Positions 51,143 to 60,849 of a DNA stretch of 64,000 bases are shown here, piece by piece. The position numbers and the translations under genes are program-made. The stretch spans positions 1-64,000 of the forward strand of contig DAOTWD010000003.1 in assembly GCA_034435975.1 (NCBI GenBank), written 5' to 3'. The notes beneath the pieces were generated by a model. It made no database searches, had not been told where the DNA came from, and saw only the letters and a list, made by a program, of their open reading frames with translations. The DNA is from CAKZQX01 sp034435975. GTDB lineage: Bacteria > Chloroflexota > Chloroflexia > Chloroflexales > Chloroflexaceae. Positions within the stretch are counted from its first letter, which is position 1. Each line of letters begins with the position of its first letter.

Positions 51143-53116
51143 ATGCGCCGATGTATGATGTTGATGGCTGTGGTGATGTTGATCATGGTCAGCTTGCCGG
51201 AGCGTCCCGTGTCTGCGAACGAGCTATGTTTTCCTGACCAACCGGACATCACGGCCTGCCTGGATATGGCTTTTGCGTCATATTGGACGCAAAATGGCGG
51301 CCTGACGGTGCTAGGCTATCCGATTACCACCGCACAGGCCGAGCGTAACCCCGATCTCAACACCGATCTGCTAACCCAATGGACAGAGCGTACCCGCCTT
51401 GAATATCATCCCCTGAACCCGGCGCCCTACCAGATTCTGCTCGGACGGATGGGCGCTGAACGTCTGCTGCAACTGGGTCGTGATCCGGTGCAAACCGAAC
51501 GCGAAGCCGGGCCAGTACCGGGCTGTTTGTGGTTTGAGGAGACGGGACTCAATGTGTGTGATCAAGCGGCTGGTCTTGGCTTTAAGACCTACTGGGAGAA
51601 CAATGGCCTGAATATTGAAGGCCTGGACGCCTATAACCGTTCGTTGCAACTCTTCGGTTTACCACTGACAGCACCGCAAATGGAGACCAACGCCAGTGGC
51701 GATACCGTGTTGACGCAGTGGTTTGAACGGGCGCGCTTTGAGTGGCACCCCGACAATCCCGATCAATACAAGGTCTTGTTAGGGCTGCTGGGGGTCGAAG
51801 TCCACGGTGATCGTCCGCCTGGTGAGCTACCTGCCGCATCTGTGCCTGAAATCTCGCTGTTTGGGGTCGAGATTAACCGGGGTTTTGTGGGCCGTACGGC
51901 TCCGCGCTTGAGGCCAGCCAATATCGGCTGGGTACGTTATGGCTCGATTCTCTGGAACGAGGTGGAAGCCGAACCCGGTGTGCGTGACTGGTCACGGTTG
52001 AATGTGATTGAGTCGGAACTGCGCCTGCTGGCCGAAGCAGGTGTTACCACAATGTTGACGGTGAAGGGCACTCCTGCCTGGGCACAGAAGGTTCCTGGGG
52101 CCACCTGTGGGCCAATTGCAACTGCGGCTCTGGATCAGTTTGCCGACTTTGTGCGCGAACTGGTGCTACGTTATAGTCGGCCACCCTACAACGTGCGCTA
52201 CTGGGAATTTGGCAATGAGCCAGATGTTAATCCCACGCTCGTTGCTGGCGACTCAATCTTTGGCTGTTGGGGCGATCAAGACGATCCCTACTACGGTGGT
52301 GGTCATTATGGCGAGATGCTCAAGCGCGTCTACCCGGCTGTGAAACAGGCCAATCCAACGGCGCAGGTGGTGGTAGGCGGATTGTTGCTCGACTGCGACC
52401 CCACCGCACCACCGGCAGGTAAGGATTGCAAGCCCGCGCTGTTCCTGGAAGGCATTCTGCAGAATGATGGCGGTCAGGCCTTTGATCTTCTGGCTTACCA
52501 TGCCTATAGCTACTGGTCGTCAGCGAACGTGGATTGGGATGCACTGCATCCTAACTGGCGGCATCGCGGGGGCGCTTTGTTGGGCAAACTCGATTTCTTG
52601 CGCTCGGTGTTGAACCAGTATGGCCTCAGCAAACCGATTGTGATGAACGAGGGCGGACTGTTGTGCTATCCTACTGGTGTTCCTTGCGCAGAGGCCGATC
52701 CTAACTTCCGTATGGATCAGGCCAACTATGCTGTGCGGCTCTATCTGCGTTCATGGGCCAATGGTATCACTGGCGTGGCCTGGTATACGCTGAATGGCCC
52801 TGGCTGGCGCGAGGGTGGATTGCTGGATGCCAGCCAGAACCCGCGTCCGGCCTATGAAGCGTTGCAATTTATGGCTCATCGGTTCAGCGGTGCCAGCTAT
52901 GCCGGGCCACTGAGTACAGGCATCCTGGAGGGCTATGCCTTCCAATTAAACGACCGCACCTATCAGGTGTACTGGACGAATGACGGATCGAGCGTATCGC
53001 TCCCGCTCCCGGAAGGCACACGCGCCATATACAATCAGATTGGGCAATCCATTGACATACCGGCCAGTGAAATCATGGTTGGCTTCGAGCCGATCATACT
53101 TGAAATCGGTTCCTGA
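51143..53116 (+). CDS. Secreted clan GH-A glycoside hydrolase with two N-terminal repeats
   Basis: A 657-aa secreted protein with a signal peptide (about 1-25, cleaved after VSA). Two ~95-residue repeats follow (about 28-120 and 128-225), each with 'YW..NGGL..LGYP(I/L)T' then 'LTQW.ER.R.E.HP.NP..Y..LLG..G', a module common in secreted Chloroflexota proteins. The catalytic (beta/alpha)8 domain (about 235-640) has the acid/base in 'YWEFGNEPDV' near residue 356 and the nucleophile in 'PIVMNEGG' near 502, the clan GH-A spacing seen in GH39/GH5-like enzymes. Substrate is not deducible. GGAGG lies six bases before the ATG. Confidence 0.82.
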   Translation: MRRCMMLMAVVMLIMVSLPERPVSANELCFPDQPDITACLDMAFASYWTQNGGLTVLGYPITTAQAERNPDLNTDLLTQWTERTRLEYHPLNPAPYQILLGRMGAERLLQLGRDPVQTEREAGPVPGCLWFEETGLNVCDQAAGLGFKTYWENNGLNIEGLDAYNRSLQLFGLPLTAPQMETNASGDTVLTQWFERARFEWHPDNPDQYKVLLGLLGVEVHGDRPPGELPAASVPEISLFGVEINRGFVGRTAPRLRPANIGWVRYGSILWNEVEAEPGVRDWSRLNVIESELRLLAEAGVTTMLTVKGTPAWAQKVPGATCGPIATAALDQFADFVRELVLRYSRPPYNVRYWEFGNEPDVNPTLVAGDSIFGCWGDQDDPYYGGGHYGEMLKRVYPAVKQANPTAQVVVGGLLLDCDPTAPPAGKDCKPALFLEGILQNDGGQAFDLLAYHAYSYWSSANVDWDALHPNWRHRGGALLGKLDFLRSVLNQYGLSKPIVMNEGGLLCYPTGVPCAEADPNFRMDQANYAVRLYLRSWANGITGVAWYTLNGPGWREGGLLDASQNPRPAYEALQFMAHRFSGASYAGPLSTGILEGYAFQLNDRTYQVYWTNDGSSVSLPLPEGTRAIYNQIGQSIDIPASEIMVGFEPIILEIGS

Positions 53117-53335
53117 TACGTATATCTGGCTGGATGTATGTGGTTCTGCGATCAAATGGTCTTATTCGCTTTCGATCATGAGGCCGGACTATAGTAGCCC
53201 TCAGAGACATACGTTACGCAGTCGTCTCTCATCAAGAGCGGTTTCGCCTGCGGTAAAGCGGTGCCTTCCCCGCTGCCGCAGGTTCATAGGGACAGACGCT
53301 TCACGTGGTCGTGCAATATGGACTTTGAACCACGG

Positions 53336-54553
53336 TTAATCCTGAGGGGTATGACATGGTAACAGGAGGGTGAAGGTTGTTCCTTCATTGAGACGACTGG
53401 TGACCAGCACCCGTCCTCCATGCTGACGCACCGCCATTTGTACTATCGACAGGCCCAGGCCACTGCCAGCCGTCTCACACATTCGGGCTGCTGCCGTGCG
53501 GAAAAATGGATCAAAGATGTGTTGAAGATCTTCCTCGTCAATACCAGAACCAGTGTCCGATACTGTCAGAGCGCCCCAGATATAGCTTTCATCGAGCGGT
53601 GGATCGACGGCTGGCAGCTCGGTCAGGCGTGCCAGACGTAGCATCACTTTGCCCCCTGCACTGGTATACTTAATTGCGTTGCTGACCAGGTTGGCGACGG
53701 CCTGTTGCAAAATATCGCCATCACCGTAGGTGATCAACACCTCCTCGTCCTCAGCCAGACACAACTCCACCGCGGCCAGGCGGGCATGGTCGTGAAACGA
53801 GAAAACAACCCGTGTGAGGAGTAAATTCAGGTTCACGGCTTCCCGTTTTTGCAATTGTGTCGATTCCAGCCGGTGCAGGTCGAGTAATTTACTGAGCAGT
53901 TCGCGCATATGCTGCCCCTGATCATATATCGACTGCACCAGTTCATGCTGTTCTGGCAGCAATTGCCCATACATACCGTCCAGCAACATTTGTGCATAGC
54001 CAGTAATGGCCGTCAATGGTGAGCGCAGATCATGGGTGACAATCGCCATCATATCCGACTTACGTTTCGAGAGTTGCGAGAGCTCGGCATTCAAAGCTAC
54101 CAGTTGCGTATTCTGGGCTGCGATTTTTTCATGCAGGAGCAGCAGTTCATGATGCTGTTGCTGGAGGCGTTGTTGCTGTTGACTCTGAACAGTGACATCG
54201 CTGAGTAAAACGACCAGGCCTGGTTCACTCTCCTGGGGGAGCACCACCAGTGACACATAGCGTGTTTCCCCATGGCAGTCTTCAAAATTAATCTGTTCAA
54301 TCACCAGATCAGGCACCCTTCGGGCACAAATGGCATAGAGATGCGCTTCATAACCAAGCAGCGGCAAACACACACTGGTGAGTGCCTGGCCTGGTAGCAC
54401 ATCCTCTGTCAACCCAAGCAGATCCGGCACCCCCGCACTCGCCTCGGTAATAGCCAGCGTCGCATCACACATGATATATGCCACACTCAGGGCCACCAGT
54501 TGTTGAGTCTGTATATCGGTAAGAGGAGATTGGTCAGACAGTTGTTCGTGCAT
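53336..54553 (-). CDS. PAS-domain sensor histidine kinase
   Basis: A 405-aa cytoplasmic kinase. A PAS domain (about 25-135) is followed by a coiled coil ('QQQQRLQQQHHELLLLHEKIAAQ'), the HisKA phosphoacceptor 'MAIVTHDLRSPLTAITGYAQ' near residue 180, and an HATPase domain with 'LVSNAIKYT' near 292, 'VSDTGSGIDEEDLQHIFDPFFR' near 335, and 'GSGLGLSIVQMAVRQHGG' near 365. There is no membrane helix or response regulator gene next to it. The ATG at 54551-54553 overlaps the end of the GTPase gene by 20 bases, so the two are coupled. The arrangement suggests that the kinase output depends on the GTPase state, although this is inferred. Confidence 0.9.
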   Translation of the reverse strand: MHEQLSDQSPLTDIQTQQLVALSVAYIMCDATLAITEASAGVPDLLGLTEDVLPGQALTSVCLPLLGYEAHLYAICARRVPDLVIEQINFEDCHGETRYVSLVVLPQESEPGLVVLLSDVTVQSQQQQRLQQQHHELLLLHEKIAAQNTQLVALNAELSQLSKRKSDMMAIVTHDLRSPLTAITGYAQMLLDGMYGQLLPEQHELVQSIYDQGQHMRELLSKLLDLHRLESTQLQKREAVNLNLLLTRVVFSFHDHARLAAVELCLAEDEEVLITYGDGDILQQAVANLVSNAIKYTSAGGKVMLRLARLTELPAVDPPLDESYIWGALTVSDTGSGIDEEDLQHIFDPFFRTAAARMCETAGSGLGLSIVQMAVRQHGGRVLVTSRLNEGTTFTLLLPCHTPQD

Positions 54554-55046
54554 GCAATAGTCGTTCTCCAAGACTCTGAAAAAGTTGCTCCACCCCGATG
54601 CCAAGATTGGCACTCGATAGCAGTAGGGGTACCTGGACGAGTTCGGCGACCTGGCGCGCCACTGCAACATGGGCATGATCGGGCGACACGAGATCCAGCT
54701 TGTTGCCCGCAATAGCCAGCGGCAGCGTGGGATTCTCGCGGCGCAGTAGGTGGATATATTCTTCACAATGCAGAATCGTACCGGTGCGCGTCAGATCACA
54801 CACAATCACTGCACCCGCCGCACCTTTGAGATAGCTTTCCTTGAGTGTTTTGCTATCATGCCCACCTTCAGTATCCCAGAGTATCAGTGCCAATTCCTCA
54901 TCGCGTACTTTAACGATTTTGCGCTGTACACGTACCCCAACGGTACTCTGATACGTTTCAGAAAAACGATTATACAAAAAACGATTAAAAAGGCTCGTCT
55001 TTCCAACTGCAAAATCACCAACAAGACACACCTTATGTTGAACCAT
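54534..55046 (-). CDS. Ras-like small GTPase
   Basis: A 170-aa Ras-superfamily GTPase of bacterial type. Motifs: P-loop 'GDFAVGKTSL' (G1, about 10-19), switch I region 'ETYQSTVGV', G3 'WDTEGGHD', G4 'GNKLDL' near 117, and a G5-like 'SSANLG' near 148. It lacks the C-terminal CAAX prenylation signal. The 'WDTEGG' G3 differs from the WDTAGQ of Rab/Ras proteins and lacks the Gln needed for efficient intrinsic hydrolysis. Prokaryotic small GTPases of the MglA and Rup types work in polarity and signalling; no MglB/Roadblock gene is adjacent. It lies between a coiled-coil protein and a histidine kinase gene. Confidence 0.88.
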   Translation of the reverse strand: MVQHKVCLVGDFAVGKTSLFNRFLYNRFSETYQSTVGVRVQRKIVKVRDEELALILWDTEGGHDSKTLKESYLKGAAGAVIVCDLTRTGTILHCEEYIHLLRRENPTLPLAIAGNKLDLVSPDHAHVAVARQVAELVQVPLLLSSANLGIGVEQLFQSLGERLLHARTTV

Positions 55047-55082
55047 CAGACCACCCCATTAAAAGTCGTAAAAATAGCATCG

Positions 55083-56001
55083 TCAATGTTCCGTCATCGG
55101 ATCACCCTGAAATGAACGGAGTATAGCACCATAAGCCGCGTGTAATTCTCTCAGTTGCTGACGCAAGGTAGCCCGAAAGCCAGCCGGTTGCACCCCTTGC
55201 ACAACCACCGCCAGCAATCCTGCCGAACCTTCTTCGGCCAGGTTGCATATCACCGTATTCGATGCTGTCGAGGGAGTGGTCACTGTGCGGAATAAATGCC
55301 TTCTGCACGTAGGATCGAATAGCCGTGAGCATGCTGGCAATCAGGTGGGCATCGGTCAATGTGGCACTGGCTGAGAGATGCTGTATCAGCAAACCCGACT
55401 CATGATGAATCAAGAACAATTCATTGATTTGGAACGGCAACCCCTTACGCAGGACTGCATCGGCTGGCCTGATTCCACGCATCCAGAGTACCCATCGCCA
55501 TAAAAGGAACATACGTAGGCTGCGACACATCATATGGTCAATACGTCGCGCCAGATCACGCATAGCTTCACTGACAGCGCGCTGAACGGTGCGACCAATC
55601 ACTGGATAGAGTGCTTCGACCATTTCGTCGCGTGCCTCTTGCACCTGTTGGGCAATAGCCTGGCTGATCGCTGGTGACAACATCTGCATAAGCGCGTCAC
55701 GATCATGGAACTGGCGCTGAAGATCGGCAATGCGGGCCTCCAGTTCGTCGATCCGTTGATACTCTGGAGCCAGCAAAAACTCTCGCATCGGACGTCGCCC
55801 ACGCCGATCCGACTTGATAATCGTCAGTTGTTCCGGTGTTTCGATTGACTGTTCGGGATCGAGCAACTGTTGTGCCTGTAGTAAGGCAAGATCGGGATCA
55901 GGCTCGTGTTGACGGCGGGTAGCAGAACTGGTCTCTGCGGTGTGTGGATCGCCGGTCGCCAGGTTCATAGTGGAATCATTCGGGTGATGGTGTATTGCCA
56001 T
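55083..56001 (-). pseudogene. Coiled-coil signalling protein with internal frameshift
   Basis: The first frame runs from about 56001 and encodes an N-terminal acidic stretch, a coiled coil (about residues 80-150, 'RIDELEARIADLQRQFHDRD') and a C-terminal domain up to 'HSLDSIEYGDMQ'. Near 55255 similarity passes to another frame, which continues 'VICNLAEEGSAGLLAVVVQG' and ends 'LREL..AYG..LRSFQGDP' with a stop at 55083. The joined product would be about 300 aa and matches the end of a family in which a 'GD..V.IE.GP.A.LAAVV.G..P' strand and '.IH..Y...L..F.GD' close the domain. The break could be a true frameshift or a sequencing error. The gene precedes the GTPase by 36 bp. Confidence 0.65.
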
Positions 56002-56242
56002 AATCACGTTTCGTCTATCTGTGGTACGCGAGCAGCGACCACACGGATAGATCATATACGCCTCATCAAACTTCTCTCCAATTCTAGCATACTCTTCCTA
56101 GACGCACTGCTGGATATAGCCGCCGTTTGATCAAAAACAACCCGGTTCCCCAAAATGAACGATTCGTTGCTATGCCTCACGATTGGTCTGAACGAGGACA
56201 GACGCCCCGCGTGAGTCCAGGCCCGACCTGGGCTTACCATAC

Positions 56243-56278
56243 AAAAAGGACGTGGGACGCATGCTACGTCCCACGTCC
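56243..56278 (-). terminator. Intrinsic terminator of acsA
   Basis: On the minus strand GGACGTGGGACG, a seven-base loop and CGTCCCACGTCC form a perfect 12-bp stem followed by TTTTT. It is a strong rho-independent terminator starting 30 bp after the acsA stop codon. Confidence 0.9.
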
Positions 56279-56308
56279 TTCAAACATCCCGATTGGGGAG
56301 ATATCTGT

Positions 56309-58288
56309 TTATGCTTCGAGGGTGCTGACGTCGCCCACATCCTGCCCTAGCGCCTGGGCCTTTAGGACGCGACGCATAATCTTGCCGCTGCGTGTTTTGG
56401 GCAAACTGGCAACAAAATCGATCTTCTCCGGGCGGGCAATCGGTCCCATCTCATGCCCGACATGTGCCTTGAGTTCATCCTCCAGGTGTGGACTCCCCTC
56501 AAAACCTTCGCGCAAGATGACAAAGGCGTGGATTGCGTTGCCCTTCACTTCATGCGGTAACCCGATCGCTGCCGCCTCGGCCACTGCCGGATGGCTCACC
56601 AGGGCACTTTCAACTTCAGCAGTTCCCAGACGATAGCCACTCACCTTGATCACATCATCAAGGCGTCCAATGATCCAGATATAGCCATCATCATCTTTAC
56701 GGGCGCTATCGCCAACGGTATACATCCCCGCTGGCTCTTTGTCCCAGTACGTCGTAACATACCGCTCCGGATCATTCAGGATGGTACGCATCATACCCGG
56801 CCACGGCTGCTTCACTACCAGCAACCCGTCCTCATTCGCAGCACATGGGCTACCATCGTCATGGACAACATCAACATCAATCCCCAGGAACGGCCGCGTT
56901 GCACTACCAGGCTTCAAGGGAGTGATGGGGGTAGGCGTGATCATGAAGTGACCAGTCTCAGTCTGCCACCATGTATCCATAATTGGGCAACGCTCGCCAC
57001 CGATGATGCGATAGTACCAGCGCCAGGCTTCGGGGTTAATCGGTTCACCAACTGTACCCAGCAAGCGCAGGCTGCTCAGATCATGGCGATTCGGCCAGGC
57101 TTCCCCAAAGCGCATCAACCCGCGAATCGCTGTTGGCGCAGTATACAGCACACTGATGGCGTGGCGGGCAATCAACGACCACCAGCGATCAGGATACGGA
57201 TAGTTCGGCGCACCCTCATACATAAACGATGTTGCGCCAAGCAGGAGAGGGCTATAGACAATATAGCTGTGGCCGGTAATCCAGCCTGGATCAGCCGCAC
57301 ACCACCAGCGATCCTCCTCCTTCAAGTCAAAGACAAACTTTAAGGTGGTGTAGGTACCAACCATGTAGCCACCGTGGGTATGTACGACACCCTTGGGGCG
57401 CCCAGTGGTTCCACTGGTATAGAGAATAAACAGCGTATCTTCTGCGTCGACTGGCTCGGTGGGGCATACTGGTGAAGCAATGGGCAGGCTCAACAGATCG
57501 TGCAACCAGAGATCACGGGTGCTTTCCATGTTAACTGCGTGTCCGGTGTGCCTGACCACAATACATGTCTGCAAAGTAGGTGTACGCGCCATCGCCTCAT
57601 CGGCAATTTTCTTGAGTTCAATGATCTTGCCGCGCATATAGCCGCCATCGGCGGTAATCAACACCTTACTTCTGGCGTCATCAATCCGGTCAGCCAGTGC
57701 CTCTACACTGAAGCCGCCATAGACCACACTGTGTGCCGCACCTATTTTCGCACAGGCTAACATCGTCAGGGGCAATTCGGGAATGCGCGGCAGATAAATC
57801 GTAACAATATCGCCCTTGCGCACCCCCATACTCTTGAGGACGTTCGCAATACGGCTGACCTCACGATCGAGGGTGTGATACGAGAATGTGCGCTGACTGC
57901 CATCCTCCCCTTCCCAGATCAGCGCCAGTTTGTTACGCCGCCAGGTACTGGCATGGCGATCAATGGCGTTATATACAATATTGGTTTTGGCCCCTACAAA
58001 CCATTTATAGAACGGTGCCTGACTGTCATCCAGTACCTTCTGCCAGGGTTCAAACCATGTTAGCTCCTGTGCCTGATCTGCCCAGAACTCCTGTGGATTT
58101 GCAATGCTCCAGTTGTACAACTCATCATACGTCTGAAACCCTTTTGAGCGCATATAAGCAGTGATATTCGCATGTTCAACGATTTCATCACTGGGCTTAT
58201 AGAAGCGATCAATACCGTTTCCCCCTCCCGTATGGGGGGCTTCCATGGGCGTGGTGCTGTCTAGCGCAGCATTGCGAGTCTCAGTCAT
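56309..58288 (-). CDS. acsA: Acetyl-CoA synthetase
   Basis: A 659-aa AMP-forming acetate-CoA ligase. It has 'ILYTSGTTGRPKGVVHTHGG' near residue 290 (nucleotide loop), 'WWQTETGHFMI' near 435, 'SGYRLGTAEVESALV' near 550, and the catalytic, acetylatable lysine in 'PKTRSGKIMRR' near 637. It activates free acetate to acetyl-CoA. AAGGAGG lies eight bases before the ATG. It is followed by a perfect terminator and preceded by a 494-bp gap that separates it from prpE on the same strand, so the two may be separate units. It supports assimilation of acetate together with the 3-hydroxypropionate pathway enzyme pcs. Confidence 0.95.
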   Translation of the reverse strand: MTETRNAALDSTTPMEAPHTGGGNGIDRFYKPSDEIVEHANITAYMRSKGFQTYDELYNWSIANPQEFWADQAQELTWFEPWQKVLDDSQAPFYKWFVGAKTNIVYNAIDRHASTWRRNKLALIWEGEDGSQRTFSYHTLDREVSRIANVLKSMGVRKGDIVTIYLPRIPELPLTMLACAKIGAAHSVVYGGFSVEALADRIDDARSKVLITADGGYMRGKIIELKKIADEAMARTPTLQTCIVVRHTGHAVNMESTRDLWLHDLLSLPIASPVCPTEPVDAEDTLFILYTSGTTGRPKGVVHTHGGYMVGTYTTLKFVFDLKEEDRWWCAADPGWITGHSYIVYSPLLLGATSFMYEGAPNYPYPDRWWSLIARHAISVLYTAPTAIRGLMRFGEAWPNRHDLSSLRLLGTVGEPINPEAWRWYYRIIGGERCPIMDTWWQTETGHFMITPTPITPLKPGSATRPFLGIDVDVVHDDGSPCAANEDGLLVVKQPWPGMMRTILNDPERYVTTYWDKEPAGMYTVGDSARKDDDGYIWIIGRLDDVIKVSGYRLGTAEVESALVSHPAVAEAAAIGLPHEVKGNAIHAFVILREGFEGSPHLEDELKAHVGHEMGPIARPEKIDFVASLPKTRSGKIMRRVLKAQALGQDVGDVSTLEA

Positions 58289-58687
58289 CAGTGAACCTCC
58301 TTAAGCTTATCTCTTGTGCGAGCAACGCAAACCCCACGAAACCAGATATATACAGGTGAAATCAGAAAGCAAAGGTTATAGATTATAGACAAAGGGAATA
58401 CAGGTAACAGTGTACAGGTGTCAAGCCCACCCCGCCTGAGTGGCACCTGGCATCACCATTTGGATGCAGCAAAGTTGTTACCTGCGGCCTCCCACTGCAA
58501 CAGGAACAGTAGCTACTGCACATCAATGCGTGCTCTCTTCGATCTGAGCTGCAGGTTCACCTGTATCGTTCTAATCTGCTGTCTTGAACTTTTGTATAAA
58601 CTGTTCGGTAGACGTGACTGCAGCTCATCTCTACCGAATATCATACTCGTCGTTAACACGACTCACGCAGTGGTATGATCAGGTCGC

Positions 58688-58746
58688 TTTTGCGCCTGCG
58701 GCAAAAAAGTGGATACACGGCACACTGCGCTGCCGCAGGCGCAAAA
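58688..58746. repeat. 15-bp perfect inverted repeat downstream of prpE
   Basis: TTTTGCGCCTGCGGC (58688-58702) and GCCGCAGGCGCAAAA (58732-58746) are perfect arms around a 29-bp centre. It lies 37 bp after the prpE stop codon and may be a terminator or a palindromic element. The rest of 58289-58782 holds no gene that I can see. Confidence 0.6.
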
Positions 58747-58782
58747 CCCGTGTGTTTCAAGGGACTGCGTACCCCGGGTCGT

Positions 58783-60681
58783 TTAGAACTGACCCTTTAA
58801 GATATCAATTGCGTCCCGTACCATATCCACCGTTGCATCGTCTTCGATCGTACTCAAGTCACCAATTGAATCACCTTGATACACGGCGCGAATAACGCGG
58901 CGCATAATCTTACCACTGCGTGTTTTGGGCAGACTGCTGACAAAGTGAATACCCTTGGGCGAGGCAATCGGGCCAATGCGGTCACGTACCAGTTGCCGCA
59001 TCTCCTCGGCCACTCGATCTTGATCAGCAGGAGCGACATCATTCTTCAACACAGCCACCACCAGTACGCCCTCACCGCGCAACTCATCTTTAACCCCGAT
59101 AACGCTGACTTCTGCTACCCCTGGATGGGCCGAGATGACCTCCTCGATTTCGCGCGTACCCAGACGGTGCCCGGATACATTCAGCACTTCATCGGCGCGG
59201 CCAAGCATCCAGAAATAGCCATCTTCATCCTGAATAGCATAGTCACCGGTAAGATAGAGTTGTTTATCCTTGAAGTGCCCCCAATAGTCTTTCAAATAGC
59301 GCTTATCATCGTTCCACAGTGTGAGCAGCATTCCTGGTGCCAGCGGGCCTTTTTCGACCAGGAACCCCTTTTCGCTGCGTGGTACCGGATTACCCTCCGC
59401 ATCAACCACTTCCAGCTGATGGCCGACGGCCGGTTTTGTTGGTGATCCGGGCTTGATCGGCAAATATTCAATACCCACCGAATTTGCCAGCATCGCCCAC
59501 CCGCTCTCCGTCTGCCAATAATGGTCAATCGGTGCGATCCCCAATACATTTTTCGCCCAGTGATATGACGGCTCGTCCAATGGTTCACCGGCGGTAAAGA
59601 AGTAGCGCAGCGTGGAAAGATCGCGTTCTTTGATCCATGTATCTGGATACTTTTTCAGGGCGCGGAGAGCCGTTGGGGCACTAAAGACGCAGGTTATGCC
59701 ATATTTCTCGACAATACGCCACCAGATTCCGGGATCGGGATAGTCGGGTGTTCCCTCAAATACCACTGTTGGCAAACCCTTCAGTAGCGGCCCATAGACG
59801 ATATAGCTGTGACCAACCACCCAGCCAATATCGGACGTTGACCAGTAGACATCGCCTTCGCCCATATTATAAATCTGGCTCATGGATGCATAGAGCGCCA
59901 CCATATAGCCTCCGGTATCACGTACTACCCCCTTGGGCTTACCGGTTGTGCCGGAGGTGTAGAGGATATACGAAGGGTCAATACTGGCGACATACGCCGG
60001 CTCAACGTAGGATTCGCCGCGTTCAACCAGTTGCTCAGCCCAATCCAGGTCACGTCCGCGTTTCATCGGACATGGCCCCAGGCCACGATTGAGTACCAGC
60101 ACGTCGCGCACGCTATCGACCGTCGCCGCGTCTAGTGCCGCGTCCATCATTTCCTTGAGCGGCACGATATTGCCTTTGCGAGAGCCAGCATCGGCTGTCA
60201 GCACCGCCACGGGTGACGCATCATCAATACGTGTGGCCAACGACGTGACACTGAAACCACCAAAGACTACGGAGTGAATCGCCCCCAGGCGCACACAGGC
60301 CAGCATCCCAATAATCGCCTCTGGCACCATTGGCATATAGATCAACACCCGGTCACCCTTGCGTACTCCTAGCGCTTTTAACACACCAGCGAGTCGGTTA
60401 ACCTCACGGTACAACTCAAAGTAGGTCAGGGTGCGCGTTTTGCCAACTTCTGAACTTTCCCAGATGATCGCCGCCTGGCCGCGTTTAGACCCCAACGCAT
60501 GGCGATCAACGGCATTGTAGCAAATGTTGGTCTCACCACCCACAAACCAGCGATAGAACGGCGCATTCGAGTCATCCAGCACCCGATCCCACTTGCGGTA
60601 CCAGTGCAACTCCTCGGCAATTTCTCCCCAGAATGAATCCGGATCGGTAATAGAGCGGCGGTAGACTTCTTCGTAGCTCAT
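58783..60681 (-). CDS. prpE: Propionate-CoA ligase (PrpE-like)
   Basis: A 632-aa AMP-forming acyl-CoA synthetase. It matches PrpE more than AcsA through 'YEEVYRRSITDPDSFW' at the N-terminus, 'GVVRDTGGYMVALYASM' near 250, 'FTAGEPLDEPSYHWAK' near 360 and 'HRLGTREIEEVISAHPGVAEV' near 520. Common motifs are 'ILYTSGTTGKPKGV' near 238 and the catalytic lysine in 'TRSGKIMRR' near 600. The reaction is propionate + ATP + CoA to propionyl-CoA. AGGAGG lies seven bases before the ATG. It gives the cell a second route to propionyl-CoA besides pcs. Acetate may also be used; substrate choice rests on motif similarity only. Confidence 0.85.
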   Translation of the reverse strand: MSYEEVYRRSITDPDSFWGEIAEELHWYRKWDRVLDDSNAPFYRWFVGGETNICYNAVDRHALGSKRGQAAIIWESSEVGKTRTLTYFELYREVNRLAGVLKALGVRKGDRVLIYMPMVPEAIIGMLACVRLGAIHSVVFGGFSVTSLATRIDDASPVAVLTADAGSRKGNIVPLKEMMDAALDAATVDSVRDVLVLNRGLGPCPMKRGRDLDWAEQLVERGESYVEPAYVASIDPSYILYTSGTTGKPKGVVRDTGGYMVALYASMSQIYNMGEGDVYWSTSDIGWVVGHSYIVYGPLLKGLPTVVFEGTPDYPDPGIWWRIVEKYGITCVFSAPTALRALKKYPDTWIKERDLSTLRYFFTAGEPLDEPSYHWAKNVLGIAPIDHYWQTESGWAMLANSVGIEYLPIKPGSPTKPAVGHQLEVVDAEGNPVPRSEKGFLVEKGPLAPGMLLTLWNDDKRYLKDYWGHFKDKQLYLTGDYAIQDEDGYFWMLGRADEVLNVSGHRLGTREIEEVISAHPGVAEVSVIGVKDELRGEGVLVVAVLKNDVAPADQDRVAEEMRQLVRDRIGPIASPKGIHFVSSLPKTRSGKIMRRVIRAVYQGDSIGDLSTIEDDATVDMVRDAIDILKGQF

Positions 60682-60849
60682 CTCTGAACCTCCTATATCT
60701 TGTTCATCCTCGAACTTTCCCGGCTATATCCCTGCTGGTAAAATGAGGATAAGAACGAAACCGATTGTACGACAACTCATCAATCCTCTATCCGTGGCAC
60801 AACTGATTAAGATGAAGCGGGCAAATTATGGGTAATCTGGATCTAGAGT

